The position numbers and the translations under genes are program-made. From Butyricimonas faecalis (GTDB lineage Bacteria > Bacteroidota > Bacteroidia > Bacteroidales > Marinifilaceae), in NCBI RefSeq assembly GCF_003991565.1, contig NZ_CP032819.1, forward strand, positions 992,001 through 1,056,000: a DNA stretch of 64,000 nucleotides. The letters run 5' to 3'. Each line of letters begins with the position of its first letter. Positions within the stretch are counted from its first letter, which is position 1. Positions 18,437 to 27,038 of the stretch are shown one piece after another. The notes beneath the pieces were generated by a model. That model searched no databases. It saw nothing but the letters and a program-made list of their open reading frames with translations, and was not told where the DNA came from.

Positions 18437-18477
18437 AAAAATTTTGCCGTGCAGGGTGAAATGCACGGCAAATTTTT
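18437..18477 (+). terminator. Strong hairpin ending in T-run
   Basis: AAAAATTTTGCCGTGCA (18437-18453) pairs with TGCACGGCAAATTTTT (18462-18477) around the 8-nt loop GGGTGAAA. It can work as a terminator in either direction and closes the gene-poor region before the cargo block begins. Confidence 0.65.
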
Positions 18478-18520
18478 GGGCGCGTGGCAGGAAATGCCAC
18501 ACTTTGCGCTATGGTGCAGA

Positions 18521-18550
18521 GTTCGGGGTTCGACTCCCCGAGTGCCCGCA
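18521..18550 (+). other. tRNA 3'-end-like sequence, possible attachment site
   Basis: TCGGGG, the loop TTCGACT and CCCCGA (18523-18541) form a canonical T-arm, followed by GTGCCCGCA like the 3' acceptor strand. No matching 5' acceptor strand (GGGCAC) or anticodon arm is found in the preceding 80 nt, so this is not a whole tRNA. Integrases often leave such 3' halves at element ends. No second copy was found in the window. Confidence 0.45.
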
Positions 18551-18589
18551 ATGCGTGATTTTGCGCAGTGTTTCTAAAATTTTATCATT

Positions 18590-19162
18590 ATGGCAACTTC
18601 TAAATTGAACAAGGAACAGTATGCAAACATCGGTTCGTTTGCAGGTATCATGTTGGTTTACAACTCTACCAACAAGGACGGTGAACTCGTGCAGACGGCA
18701 CAGCACTTTTTCGGTGCGGACTTTGAGCCTGCCGACAAGTCGGACAACGAGATTTTCCGTGTGATTAAAAACATGGTCGCAACTATGTGGCACACCATTG
18801 CGGAGGAAAAGAAACTGCGTGCCGATGCCGACGGCATACGCTCGAAATTCCGTGCCACAACCCCTGCGGAAATCATCATCTGCGAGAAGTCGGGAAATCG
18901 TATCAAGAAGTACGACCTTACCGACAGCGTTTGGGCGCGTATCGGTCTTGTGCCGACCAAAGTAGACCTCGAGAAGTCAAACCGTGATTTCCAAAAGACA
19001 ATCCATGCCGCTGCAAAGGCTATCCGCAACGCCATGGATTTCGCCCCGAACCTCGCCAGCCTCGAAAAGCCAACCGAGAAAACGACCAAGACCGGCAAGG
19101 CTGAAAAGGTGGCGGAACAGCCTGCCGGAACGGTTGCCGACGAAAGCAAAAAGGCGGCATAA
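18590..19162 (+). CDS. Conserved hypothetical protein, first gene of the cargo block
   Basis: 190 aa. Mixed alpha/beta, with MLVYNSTNKDG, then AQHFFGADFEP, and a Lys/Thr/Ala-rich, probably disordered tail (155-190). It starts 40 nt after the tRNA-like sequence and is followed by a terminator, so it is a monocistronic unit. I do not recognise a named family. Confidence 0.6.
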   Translation: MATSKLNKEQYANIGSFAGIMLVYNSTNKDGELVQTAQHFFGADFEPADKSDNEIFRVIKNMVATMWHTIAEEKKLRADADGIRSKFRATTPAEIIICEKSGNRIKKYDLTDSVWARIGLVPTKVDLEKSNRDFQKTIHAAAKAIRNAMDFAPNLASLEKPTEKTTKTGKAEKVAEQPAGTVADESKKAA

Positions 19163-19206
19163 GGGCAACGGAGTAACTGAAACCTGCCCGAAAAAGGCAA
19201 AAGGAC

Positions 19207-19247
19207 GGCAGGCAGCCCGCTGAACGTGTGGGACTGCCTGCCCTTTT
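19207..19247 (+). terminator. Rho-independent terminator
   Basis: GGCAGGCAG (19207-19215) with CCC pairs with GGG and CTGCCTGCC (19234-19242), followed by CTTTT. It ends the transcript of the 190-aa gene. Confidence 0.75.
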
Positions 19248-19329
19248 CGTATCTGCCGTCGTAAGCGCGTGTTCTTGTGACGTATGCCACGGATACGCGC
19301 TTTTCATTTCGGGCGAAAGCAACTGTAAC

Positions 19330-19599
19330 GTGATAGGCGAAAAGAATTTCCCGGCAAAAAACGGTGCCGGGACTGTACCTCCGCCGCAGGACGGGGAGTA
19401 CACCGTGGACGACCTGAAGACCGCTCTGGAAGAGTCCGAGCGGTCGCTGCATGATGCCGTCTTCATAGCCCGCCAAGTGTGGGAGAAGGACTGCGATGCC
19501 GTGAAGTTCGACATCGACGACCTTGTGCAGATAGAATCGGCATTGCAGGAGATATGCAACATCACCGCAGGAATTGACAGCGGGGACGATGGCGAGTGA
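19330..19599 (+). CDS. Small hypothetical protein
   Basis: 89 aa if translation starts at the GTG 19330. The frame is open back to a GTG at 19228, but that part overlaps the terminator and reads as unlikely protein. The kept part (TVDDLKTALEESERSLHDAV onward) is helical and acidic, with one Cys-containing segment. No family recognised. Start uncertain. Confidence 0.4.
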   Translation: MIGEKNFPAKNGAGTVPPPQDGEYTVDDLKTALEESERSLHDAVFIARQVWEKDCDAVKFDIDDLVQIESALQEICNITAGIDSGDDGE

Positions 19600-19869
19600 C
19601 ATGACGCGCACACGTGCTGCGGAAACTGCGGGGCGTGCGCGCTTTTTCGGGCATTGATATACACTGTGTCAGGATTGCACCCTGAAATGCCCGCACTTTT
19701 CTAAAATTCCCTCCGATATGACTTCCTTGCGCCGTGAGGCGTTGTGCCTACCTTGTATATAACACGGTTAAGCACGGTCTGGCGTTCTGCGGAACCGCCT
19801 GCCGTGCTTCCGCTGTTATCCTGTGCGGGGAAGCGGAGAACGGATGTGCCAATAATAAAACGAATAAAT

Positions 19870-20262
19870 ATGATAGAAGTGTTTGACGCAAAGCGCACCC
19901 GCAGTTACGGGTGCTTTGCCAGTTTCAAGGCTGCCACCGATACGCTTGACAGCCTTGCCGCGACGGGACAGCTCGGAAGTGTGCCCGCTGTCAGCGTGGC
20001 GGCGTATTGCAGCGGCGTGTTACAACGGGAATATGAAGCGGTGTTTGTCGGTGGGAAATGGCGTGTGCCGAAATCTCCGAAAAGGCGGATGCCGGAAACG
20101 AGACCTGCCCGTGGGAGACGTCGGCGGAAATGGTGCAAGGAGTACGCTACGGCGGAGCTGATGTTCCGAGAAGGGTTTCCCGACCATTTGAACCGCAGTT
20201 ATCCGCTCTCGGCGGACAGCCTGAGACGGTGCAACCGGAAATGCAGAATTTATATGCAATAA
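19870..20262 (+). CDS. Hypothetical protein with basic C-terminus
   Basis: 130 aa from the ATG at 19870. The N-terminal 70 residues are beta/alpha (MIEVFDAKRTRSYGCF, SVAAYCSGVLQREYEAV), resembling small regulators with a 'what to do with each locus' helical core; 70-130 is strongly Arg/Lys-rich (KSPKRRM, RGRRRRKW). The basic tail suggests nucleic-acid binding. No family known. Confidence 0.5.
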   Translation: MIEVFDAKRTRSYGCFASFKAATDTLDSLAATGQLGSVPAVSVAAYCSGVLQREYEAVFVGGKWRVPKSPKRRMPETRPARGRRRRKWCKEYATAELMFREGFPDHLNRSYPLSADSLRRCNRKCRIYMQ

Positions 20263-20272
20263 TAAAAACGCA

Positions 20273-20536
20273 ATGAGTATGAAAACATTAGCAGACGTGA
20301 AACGGAAAATGACGCTTGGCTCGAAGTGGCGGTGTGTCCGGCTGTTCGAGGGCGGAAAAGACCTCGGCGTGCGTGAGGTCGGGAAAGTGCAGGGTAATGC
20401 CGTGGCATTCCTCAAACCCGACGGGAAACTCTCGTGGCTATGGTGGCCAAAGGCAAAGGACGTGCAGGTGGAAGAAAACGCCTTCACCGTGCTCCAGAAC
20501 GGAGTGCCCAAGCTCAAGTACATCTATGCCGGATAG
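20273..20536 (+). CDS. Small hypothetical protein
   Basis: 87 aa. Beta-rich with several short strands (KWRCVRLFEGG, AVAFLKPDGKLSWLWWPK). It follows the 130-aa gene by 10 nt and ends 40 nt before the IS110 left end, so the insertion did not break it. Function unknown. Confidence 0.55.
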   Translation: MSMKTLADVKRKMTLGSKWRCVRLFEGGKDLGVREVGKVQGNAVAFLKPDGKLSWLWWPKAKDVQVEENAFTVLQNGVPKLKYIYAG

Positions 20537-20576
20537 GTGTTCCGGAAAAAATCATGCAAAATAATATGAATTAATA

Positions 20577-21884
20577 ATCCCTATGTTTACAATCAGGGTA
20601 AGCCGCGATGATAGCGGATAAATGAAAAAGCTATCGAGATTTTGGTTAGATTAAAGCTGCAAAACCTTTACTAACTAAAACGACGATAGCCATGAGAGAG
20701 CAAAGAAACAAAATTAGTTTCAGAGGACAAAAGATTTATGTAGGAATCGACGTCCATTTGAAGAGTTGGTCGGTTACGGTCTTGTCCGAAACCTCCGTAT
20801 TGAAGAAGTTTAGCCAGCATCCGAGCCCAGAAGCGTTGTACGGATTTTTAACTCGGAGTTATCCGGGCGCCGAGTATCACTCGGTGTACGAAGCGGGCTT
20901 CTGCGGATTTTGGATACACGAGCGTCTGACGGCCTTAGGGATCGACAACATCGTGGTCAATCCGGCCGACGTGCCGACCAAGAGCAGCGAAAAGCTGCGT
21001 AAGACCGACACCGTGGACAGCGGTAAGCTGGCGCGGAGTTTAAGAGCCAACGAGCTGAAAGGCATTTATACGCCGGACAGCGTATCGTTGGAGATGCGTT
21101 CCTTGATAAGATTGAAGAACTCGATAACCAAAGACACGACCCGTCAGAAGAATCGGCTCAAGTCTCAACTTCGGTATTTAGGCATCGAGATTCCGCAGGA
21201 GTTTCTCACTCCGTTTTCCAACTGGTCGAAGCGCTTTTTCGCCTGGTTGAAGGAGATAGAGACGCTCACCCCGAGCGGCCGTCAGGCCCTCGACATTCAT
21301 ATCCGGCATCTGGAAGAGTTACGCCGTCAGAAACTGGAGATGACACGGGCTTTACGGACATTGGCCAAGACGGATCGATTCCGCGAACCGCTGCGGTTGA
21401 TTATGAGCGTTCCGGGGTTCGGGCAGGCTACGGGAATGGCGTTCCTCTCCGAGATATGCGACATAACCCGCTTCCGCAATGCCGAACAACTGGCTGCCTA
21501 TATCGGAATGATCCCGATGTGCCACTCCAGCGGAGAGAAAGATGGGACGGGGGATATTACCATACGAAAACACGCCGTTATGCGCTGTAACCTGATAGAA
21601 GCGGCATGGGTGGCGGTACGTCAAGACCCTGCGATGAACCTGTTCTATACGGAACAATGCAAACGGATGCCCAAGAGCAAAGCTATCGTAAAGGTCGCCC
21701 GCAAACTGGTAAACCGTCTATTCTTTGTGCTGAAACATCAGACCGAATATGTCAATAGTATCGTGTCATAGAGAAACCCTTCCGGTAAACGGATTTTCCC
21801 AGAGAGAATACTACATAGTTGTTGCGGCGTTAACGTCCGCTTAAAATAATCTGCTCCTCTGGCCTTTGTAAACTAATAAGGGAT
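20577..21884 (+). mobile_element. IS110-family insertion sequence
   Basis: The element holds one transposase gene and ends in related subterminal inverted motifs: ATCCCTATGTTTACAA at 20577-20592 and, on the other strand, ATCCCTTATTAGTTTACAAA ending at 21884. There is no obvious target duplication, as expected of IS110 elements, which use a DEDD transposase and in known members a structured bridge RNA from the non-coding end. The 115 nt before and 110 nt after the gene are the candidate places for it. Ends are estimates. Confidence 0.7.
20692..21771 (+). CDS. IS110-family DEDD transposase
   Basis: 359 aa, full length. N-terminal RuvC-like domain with GID at 18-20 (Asp20), Glu67 in VYEAG, and Asp106/Asp109 in TDTVDSGKLA; C-terminal Tnp20 domain with SVPGFGQATG at about 234-243 and the serine motif CHSSGEKDG near 280. 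All catalytic positions are present and the frame is intact, so it may be active. It works with a guide-like RNA in studied relatives. Confidence 0.92.
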   Translation: MREQRNKISFRGQKIYVGIDVHLKSWSVTVLSETSVLKKFSQHPSPEALYGFLTRSYPGAEYHSVYEAGFCGFWIHERLTALGIDNIVVNPADVPTKSSEKLRKTDTVDSGKLARSLRANELKGIYTPDSVSLEMRSLIRLKNSITKDTTRQKNRLKSQLRYLGIEIPQEFLTPFSNWSKRFFAWLKEIETLTPSGRQALDIHIRHLEELRRQKLEMTRALRTLAKTDRFREPLRLIMSVPGFGQATGMAFLSEICDITRFRNAEQLAAYIGMIPMCHSSGEKDGTGDITIRKHAVMRCNLIEAAWVAVRQDPAMNLFYTEQCKRMPKSKAIVKVARKLVNRLFFVLKHQTEYVNSIVS

Positions 21885-22251
21885 ATGCGGCAGAGAGCTG
21901 ACCGCTAAGGAAAATCTGTTTATCGAAGGATTTTTTCGGGTTCTGAAATCTCGGCTTTCGAGAGAGCCAAAGGTGTTAAGCACGATGTGCCTCCGCACCG
22001 GCTCGATCAAAGGCCGGCGGAGGCTCTCGTGCCTTGACCTTTGGCCGAGAAGTTCACCAAGAAATGCAATACGCTGTAAATAAGATAAAAACAAATTTAA
22101 CCGAAAACTTTGATCCAATTTTATTTGGATTGTAACAGGAAAACAACTATGGGGGCGGAATGCCCCTATGCTTTTATAAACGGATAAAGAAAATGACAGA
22201 AATAACGAGAAAGCAGATATCTGGTCTGCGGGTAAAGATGTATTAACGGCT
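21885..22251 (+). other. Structured intergenic region after the IS110 element
   Basis: No gene. It contains an 80-nt near-perfect hairpin (21966-22045) in two stacked stems, GCCAAAGGT...ACCTTTGGC outside and GCCTCCGC...GGAGGC inside, and a smaller stem around 22149-22170 (ATGGGGGC/GCCCCTAT). A short frame beginning with ATG at 22193 stops after 17 codons. The long hairpin resembles those in the RT array in size but the array box is not beside it. Confidence 0.5.
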
Positions 22252-22464
22252 ATGGGAGAGGAACATAGAATCAACGAGATAAAAGGTGTCATCATCAGCC
22301 GTGCCCTGCTCAAGGAATACGGGTATGATGGCGATATGCCCACCGACAAACAGATGCAGGTCATCGGCAACGGGTTACTTGAATACTGGGGCGTAAGCGA
22401 CGGTTTCAAGGAAGCCCTCGCCAGTACAATGGAGAACATGTTCGGTGTAAAAGCAAAAGATTAG
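22252..22464 (+). CDS. Small hypothetical protein
   Basis: 70 aa, mostly helical (INEIKGVIISRALLKEYG, QMQVIGNGLLEYWG, FKEALASTMENMFG). Followed after 4 nt by the next gene. The IS110 element and a hairpin lie upstream; the start of the operon may have been altered by the insertion. Function unknown. Confidence 0.5.
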   Translation: MGEEHRINEIKGVIISRALLKEYGYDGDMPTDKQMQVIGNGLLEYWGVSDGFKEALASTMENMFGVKAKD

Positions 22465-22468
22465 GTCT

Positions 22469-22708
22469 ATGGAAACGAAAGAACTTACTACCCACCAGCG
22501 TGGTGTTATTCTACGCGGCATCTGCGGCGGGGCTGCATTGAAAGACAAGTCGCCGCAAATATCTGAAAACAATACCGTCATAACCTGCGCCGGAGGGTTG
22601 GAGATTTGGGACATCTGCTGCATCAGCAGTGATGCCGAAGCCTTCGGCCTGAAACCGTCCTTCGGTTATGACGGGCACACGAGAATCACTTTCACCCCCA
22701 AAGAATAA
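22469..22708 (+). CDS. Small hypothetical protein
   Basis: 79 aa. A helix-turn segment TTHQRGVILRGICGGAAL leads into beta strands ending TRITFTPKE. Four cysteines (CGG, TCA, CCI) are spread through the protein without a zinc pattern. Packed with neighbours by 4-5 nt. No family recognised. Confidence 0.5.
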   Translation: METKELTTHQRGVILRGICGGAALKDKSPQISENNTVITCAGGLEIWDICCISSDAEAFGLKPSFGYDGHTRITFTPKE

Positions 22709-22713
22709 GCGGA

Positions 22714-23241
22714 ATGAAATCATATTACTACTTGGACTACCTGCACCGTGAAATCTTCCTTGAAGAGGAGGATATTCAGACCGTTCCGGAATCAGGCAGG
22801 GCGGACGATGCCTGTTCCGCCATTGCCGAAAAGCCGTATGTCGTGGAGCAGTTCATGGCGGACTCTTTCCGGACACTCAAAGATGTGGCCAGCCGCCTGT
22901 GCGATTCCCCTGATATTAAAAGCCGCCACGATGCGCTGATGTATATCGTGTGGAGGGTGGCACTGGACATCAAGGAGTGGCGGACTCTGAGCCATAGCGA
23001 AGCCGCCGTCAAGGTAACCCGTGAGGACGGTTTCGTGTGGCTGCTTGTATCGGCGGAAAATGCCCGGAAGCTATGGGAGGCAGACGTATTCTCCCTGTAC
23101 AGGCTTTATGCCGATGATTCGGAATCCCTGATCGAAAGCGAGGCGGAGCTGGAATCGACCATCAAGGGCGGATACCAGATAGGTATCGAGGTGGGGTTCG
23201 CCTCTGTAATGGACCATGCCGCCCGGATGAAGCAACAATAA
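22714..23241 (+). CDS. Hypothetical protein
   Basis: 175 aa, acidic, with a helical centre (KDVASRLCDS, HDALMYIVWRVALDIKEW) and the acidic SEAELEST segment near the C-terminus. It begins 5 nt after the previous gene. No known domain or catalytic motif could be found. Confidence 0.5.
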   Translation: MKSYYYLDYLHREIFLEEEDIQTVPESGRADDACSAIAEKPYVVEQFMADSFRTLKDVASRLCDSPDIKSRHDALMYIVWRVALDIKEWRTLSHSEAAVKVTREDGFVWLLVSAENARKLWEADVFSLYRLYADDSESLIESEAELESTIKGGYQIGIEVGFASVMDHAARMKQQ

Positions 23242-23281
23242 AAATCGGAAACAATCAAATAACGAAATCAAGAAGAAAGGT

Positions 23282-24379
23282 ATGGAAACAACATTATTGA
23301 CAAAGGAAAATGCCCATCGTGTGACCATGGTGCGGCGTGTGGATGCCCCGGAAAGCGAACCGGTAGCGTTTCTTTTCAGGGGAAAGAGACACGGGTATTG
23401 CAGCTATTCCCATCTTGTAGGGAATCCGGGCAAGGAAGAAATCCTCGCCCCGGCGGACTTCAAGGACTGGGAAGTTGTGGAAGTGGCGCACCCGGGCTAT
23501 CTGGAAGAATATTTCAAGCAGGCGTGCAGCTCCTACAACCTCACCTCCTTCTCACCCGACGAGCGGGGTGAGTCAGACATCGCCTCGCACGAAAAGGAAC
23601 TGCACGAGGATTTGCAGTCGATGCCCGAGCAGCAGCGGGAACGTTACATGGAAAACTACAAACGCTATTTCTCTGCCATGATCGCCGCCAACAGCCGTTG
23701 TGCCAGCGCGATGATTACGGGACCTGCACGCTTCAACACGGGCCGCAACGAAAAGGCCTGCAACAGCCACGCCAAGAGCGTCACGGCGTTCCGGGAATGG
23801 CGAGAACGTGCACTCGAAGCGATTCGCAAGGCTACCGAAGCGGCCAAGCCCGAAGAACAGCGTCTCGAGGAGGAGTGGCAGAAGGTCAAAGCCTTTATCG
23901 ACGATGCCGCCTCGACCATTCACGGTATCGATACGGGTACGGCACGAGGCTATAGCCGGGCTCTCTTCGTCAGCAACCTCGCCGGGCGACTCTCCACCTA
24001 TGTCAACCATGGCAACGTGGAAATCATCGACCGTGCCGTCGCTCGTCTGCGAGAGTGGAACGACAAAGTCAAGAAACCTGTCGTCACGGCACGCCATTCA
24101 ATCTTCAAGTATCCCGAACTCGTCCGCAAGGTGCGGGAAAAGCAGCAGGAACGGGCAAGCCGTGAAAATCGTGAGATTCCGTTCGATGGCGGCAAGGTGG
24201 TCTACAACTTCGAAGAAGACCGCCTGCAAATCCTCTTCGACAAAATACCCGATACCGATATGCGTACGACCTTGAAGCGTAACGCTTTCAAGTGGGCGCC
24301 ACGCAACCAGGCATGGCAGCGCCAGCTCACCCGCAATGCCGAATATGCCGCCGGTCAGGTGTTGAAAATAACCATTTAA
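23282..24379 (+). CDS. Large hypothetical protein with polyvalent-type C-terminal domain
   Basis: 365 aa. N-terminal 75 residues are beta-rich; 85-240 is long-helical and charged (EKELHEDLQSMPEQQ, RALEAIRKATEAAKPEEQ). The last 70 residues (FDGGKVVYNFEEDRLQ, then ALKRNAFKWAPRNQAWQRQL) match the strand-helix module found at the ends of DUF3560-like and other polyvalent proteins of phages and conjugative elements. Such modules help proteins that enter a new host. The call is by pattern only. Confidence 0.6.
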   Translation: METTLLTKENAHRVTMVRRVDAPESEPVAFLFRGKRHGYCSYSHLVGNPGKEEILAPADFKDWEVVEVAHPGYLEEYFKQACSSYNLTSFSPDERGESDIASHEKELHEDLQSMPEQQRERYMENYKRYFSAMIAANSRCASAMITGPARFNTGRNEKACNSHAKSVTAFREWRERALEAIRKATEAAKPEEQRLEEEWQKVKAFIDDAASTIHGIDTGTARGYSRALFVSNLAGRLSTYVNHGNVEIIDRAVARLREWNDKVKKPVVTARHSIFKYPELVRKVREKQQERASRENREIPFDGGKVVYNFEEDRLQILFDKIPDTDMRTTLKRNAFKWAPRNQAWQRQLTRNAEYAAGQVLKITI

Positions 24380-24389
24380 TCCAGTGCCC

Positions 24390-25280
24390 ATGAGATACAT
24401 CATCGATTCACGTTATTTCGACGGGACATGCCTCACGTCGATGTCGGATGACATGCACAGCGACTACGGCGGCGAGACGCTGGAAGCACTGCGCGAAAGG
24501 GAGAAGAACCCGTACCTGGTCGCTGTATCACCGGTACGCATGACACTGCTTGTGAAGCGTTATACCCGGGCACTTTGCAAGCCCTTCCATGAAATTACGG
24601 AGGAACGTTATTACGAACTGCTGGAATGCCTGCCTCCGGCCCGCATGCAGAGCGACTGGTTCTTTGTCGGGGAACCGTATTACCGAAACCTGTACGCGCT
24701 CTGTTTCGAGTCGGACGGCAGGTATTTCCGGGCGGAACGTCCCATACGTCTTTCCAATGCGGAAATCTACCGCCAGATTCGGGAACACATGGAGAAAGTA
24801 AACCTGCATCCCGCCATCGTCAAGAAGGCTTCCTTTGTCAAATATGTCAATTGGTACAAAAAGACGGTCACCTACATACCGTACTATTTCGAGTATGGAG
24901 GTAAAATATATTTCCTGAAGAACCTCGCCACTCGGACGGGATCCGAATTTGGCGACCGCCGGGAACGGAACGAGATGGCGGCATTGCTGAGGAACCTGCG
25001 CGGAAACCGCTACGAATACTGCACTTTCTACTCCCAAAAGAAGGACATCTTCGAGTTTTTTGACTGGCTACGGAAGAACAAATACACGCTGGAAATCCAG
25101 GGCGACTTGTTCGACTTTGCGGATGACCGCTCCCACGTGGACTTTCACGGCAATGTATGCGAGTATTCGGCTGTGTTCCATTACCGCATCTATTCACGCG
25201 AGCTTTTTGGCCATATCATTAACCAGCTACGCACCGTGAAACGGTATCACGCGTGGCATAAAAGGAGGGAAATACGATGA
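24390..25280 (+). CDS. Hypothetical protein
   Basis: 296 aa from the ATG at 24390 (an ATG two codons earlier is possible). Tyr/Phe/Arg-rich, mixed alpha/beta; segments such as KPFHEITEERYYELLECLPP and FCDYSQKKDIFEFFDW-like FYSQKKDIFEFFDWL are present. It overlaps the next gene by 4 nt (ATGA). No known family; typical of Bacteroidetes ICE cargo. Confidence 0.55.
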   Translation: MRYIIDSRYFDGTCLTSMSDDMHSDYGGETLEALREREKNPYLVAVSPVRMTLLVKRYTRALCKPFHEITEERYYELLECLPPARMQSDWFFVGEPYYRNLYALCFESDGRYFRAERPIRLSNAEIYRQIREHMEKVNLHPAIVKKASFVKYVNWYKKTVTYIPYYFEYGGKIYFLKNLATRTGSEFGDRRERNEMAALLRNLRGNRYEYCTFYSQKKDIFEFFDWLRKNKYTLEIQGDLFDFADDRSHVDFHGNVCEYSAVFHYRIYSRELFGHIINQLRTVKRYHAWHKRREIR

Positions 25281-25735
25281 AAATCTCAAATGAACCTACC
25301 CCATACCTCCTGCTCAAGGCAGGAACTGACAGTGCATGGGATTGCTGCGACTTTGCAATCGTGTACCTGTCAAAAGAGTGGAGACAGACACAGTCCGGCA
25401 GGCTGGAAGCCGTCAAGCCATTCAAGGATGACATCAGTTTCCAGTCTTTGAACTTTTATGACATATCGGTTGGTTTTTACCAGCCGGACGAGGACGGGAT
25501 ACTGGGCAGCGAGGACTTGCCGGAAGACAATAACTGGTGCTTCGTGGAACTGACCGAAACGGAACTGGAAAGGTTGGTTCCGCCGGACAATGTGCTGGTC
25601 AGCCATATCTTGGCGGTATTTGCAAACGGGGAAGCCAGATACCGGGCGTACGGCAAACATACCGACGAGCGATTCTGGACTGAAAAATTCCCTTTGCAAC
25701 AGATTTTGGATATACTGGCGAGTCATGAATCTTAA
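25277..25735 (+). CDS. Hypothetical protein
   Basis: 152 aa, acidic, alpha/beta. The start overlaps the previous stop by 4 nt, so translation is coupled. The middle has a beta strand FVELTETELERLV. No known motif. Function unknown. Confidence 0.5.
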   Translation: MKISNEPTPYLLLKAGTDSAWDCCDFAIVYLSKEWRQTQSGRLEAVKPFKDDISFQSLNFYDISVGFYQPDEDGILGSEDLPEDNNWCFVELTETELERLVPPDNVLVSHILAVFANGEARYRAYGKHTDERFWTEKFPLQQILDILASHES

Positions 25736-25750
25736 AATTTCAAAGCAACT

Positions 25751-26026
25751 ATGACAGAAATCATCAAAACGGACGGAACACGCCAACCCGTGCAGCCAGC
25801 CAATGGCTCAGACTTCACGCTGGAGGAGATGCAGGCGATTGTCGGCGGCTACATCGAACTGGTGGAACTGGACGGGAGCACGACAATGGTCGTCAACGAG
25901 GAAGGCAAACTTATCCCTCTGTCCCTCAATCTTGAAGCGAGCAGGATATTCCGTGCTCATCACCCGGCGTCGAAAGACTTCATCGTTGGGGACGTACTTG
26001 TGTGCAATAACAATCAAATCAGATAA
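25751..26026 (+). CDS. DUF3846 family protein
   Basis: 91 aa, full length for the family. IVGGYIELVEL, then MVVNEEGKL and the end FIVGDVLVCNNN give the DUF3846 pattern (a 'Y-E-V...V-dEeGkl' core and a 'GdvlV' end). The family occurs in phages, plasmids and ICEs; its role is unknown. It is one of the few recognisable families in this block. Confidence 0.8.
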   Translation: MTEIIKTDGTRQPVQPANGSDFTLEEMQAIVGGYIELVELDGSTTMVVNEEGKLIPLSLNLEASRIFRAHHPASKDFIVGDVLVCNNNQIR

Positions 26027-26030
26027 AATT

Positions 26031-26510
26031 ATGGATAAAGAGAAAGCAAAAGCGCTCAGCAAGACCCTCGCATGCTACAAAGAATTACAAGAGAATAACA
26101 GTGTAAACCTGATCGAGTTCCATACCGCTGACGGGCAGAAACACGGTATCGGCAACCCGGAAGCCATCAAGCTGTTGCTTTCGGTGGCCGTCATCGAACT
26201 GGAACGCCAGCTCCGGACCGCACAGTTCGGTGATATTCCGGAAAGCCTGGAGAACAGCCGCGAGTACAAGGCGGCCAAACAGCTGGAATACGCCATGAAC
26301 GATTTGGGATTCAAGTCCGAACGTTTCGCCCAGGCTCTTCCTTATTTCCACAAGACACTGGAACAGACATTCTTCAGAACGGTAAAGGCTTCCATTACCG
26401 CTATGGCAGGGCGTGATTCACGCTGCATTGACGACCGCAACCGTGCTTCATACGAGATGTGTCAAATGCTGGCCTCCATGCTGGAAGATACCCGTCTGCC
26501 CTTTATCTAA
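26031..26510 (+). CDS. Hypothetical protein
   Basis: 159 aa from the ATG at 26031, 4 nt after the DUF3846 stop. Helical throughout (EAIKLLLSVAVIELERQL, LEYAMNDLGFKSERF). The N-terminal FHTADGQKHGIGNPEA segment is the only beta part. No known motif. Confidence 0.5.
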   Translation: MDKEKAKALSKTLACYKELQENNSVNLIEFHTADGQKHGIGNPEAIKLLLSVAVIELERQLRTAQFGDIPESLENSREYKAAKQLEYAMNDLGFKSERFAQALPYFHKTLEQTFFRTVKASITAMAGRDSRCIDDRNRASYEMCQMLASMLEDTRLPFI

Positions 26511-26515
26511 ATGCC

Positions 26516-26836
26516 ATGTTCATAGACGAGAGGACACAAAACCGCCTCCATGCCGTGCCGGGAGAGAGTATCTCCCACGGCACGATGCGCACGCAGGACC
26601 TGATTCCGGCGTTCTTGGACGTTATCCGTGACACACCGGAGTACGTGCAGGTGATGAATGCCATCCCCGCCCATGCCATGGAGGACAAAGAAGCAGACTG
26701 GTGGAACAGCGATGACGCGGCGGGATTGCTGGAATCGCTGTTCGACACGCTCGATAGTTACTCACCGGAGGGGTACTATTTCGGTGCTCATCTCGGTGAC
26801 GGGTCCGATTACGGATTTTGGAAAATGGACAAGTGA
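26516..26836 (+). CDS. Hypothetical protein
   Basis: 106 aa from the ATG at 26516. Acidic, with a LFDTLDSYSPEGYYFG end typical of these small cargo proteins (a conserved 'PEGYYFGAH' stretch). It follows its neighbour by 5 nt. Function unknown. Confidence 0.5.
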   Translation: MFIDERTQNRLHAVPGESISHGTMRTQDLIPAFLDVIRDTPEYVQVMNAIPAHAMEDKEADWWNSDDAAGLLESLFDTLDSYSPEGYYFGAHLGDGSDYGFWKMDK

Positions 26837-26846
26837 ATGTCGGAAC

Positions 26847-27026
26847 ATGGTACGGATTACAAAAGACAAGCGGCATGACATTCTCAAAGACGGGATTCGT
26901 ATCGGGCAAATCTATCTTGCCCGTGCCGAAAGCAGGAAATTAAGATACTGGGCAATCTCTTGCATGAGTGGAATCGGCTTCAACACTTTCAATGAAGCCC
27001 GCAGTTATGCCAAGGATTTCCTTTAA
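26847..27026 (+). CDS. Very small hypothetical protein
   Basis: 59 aa from the ATG at 26847, 10 nt after the previous stop. Basic, with MVRITKDKRHDILKDGIRIG and an aromatic GFNTFNEARSY end. The frame is in line with its packed neighbours, which supports it being real. Function unknown. Confidence 0.45.
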   Translation: MVRITKDKRHDILKDGIRIGQIYLARAESRKLRYWAISCMSGIGFNTFNEARSYAKDFL

Positions 27027-27038
27027 TAAAAGAATCGC

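Larger units (their letters stand above)
16698..18589. other. 1.9-kb gene-poor AT-rich region
   Basis: No convincing gene is present; the short open frames lack ribosome sites and have low-complexity Phe/Lys composition. Visible items are a duplicated motif (17050 and 17241), a possible -7 box TATCTTTG at 17455-17462, several hairpins including a 16-bp stem at 18437-18477, and a tRNA 3'-end-like sequence at 18521-18550. Base composition is lower in G+C than both neighbours, especially 17400-17900. It could hold a replication origin, a structured RNA or an old element boundary. Confidence 0.5.

Noticed and set aside
18481..18550. Complete tRNA gene
   Set aside because: Only the T-arm and 3' acceptor-like strand are present; no 5' strand or anticodon arm.
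20577..21884. Target-site duplication of the IS110 element
   Set aside because: None found; IS110 elements do not normally create one, so the ends rest on the related subterminal motifs only.
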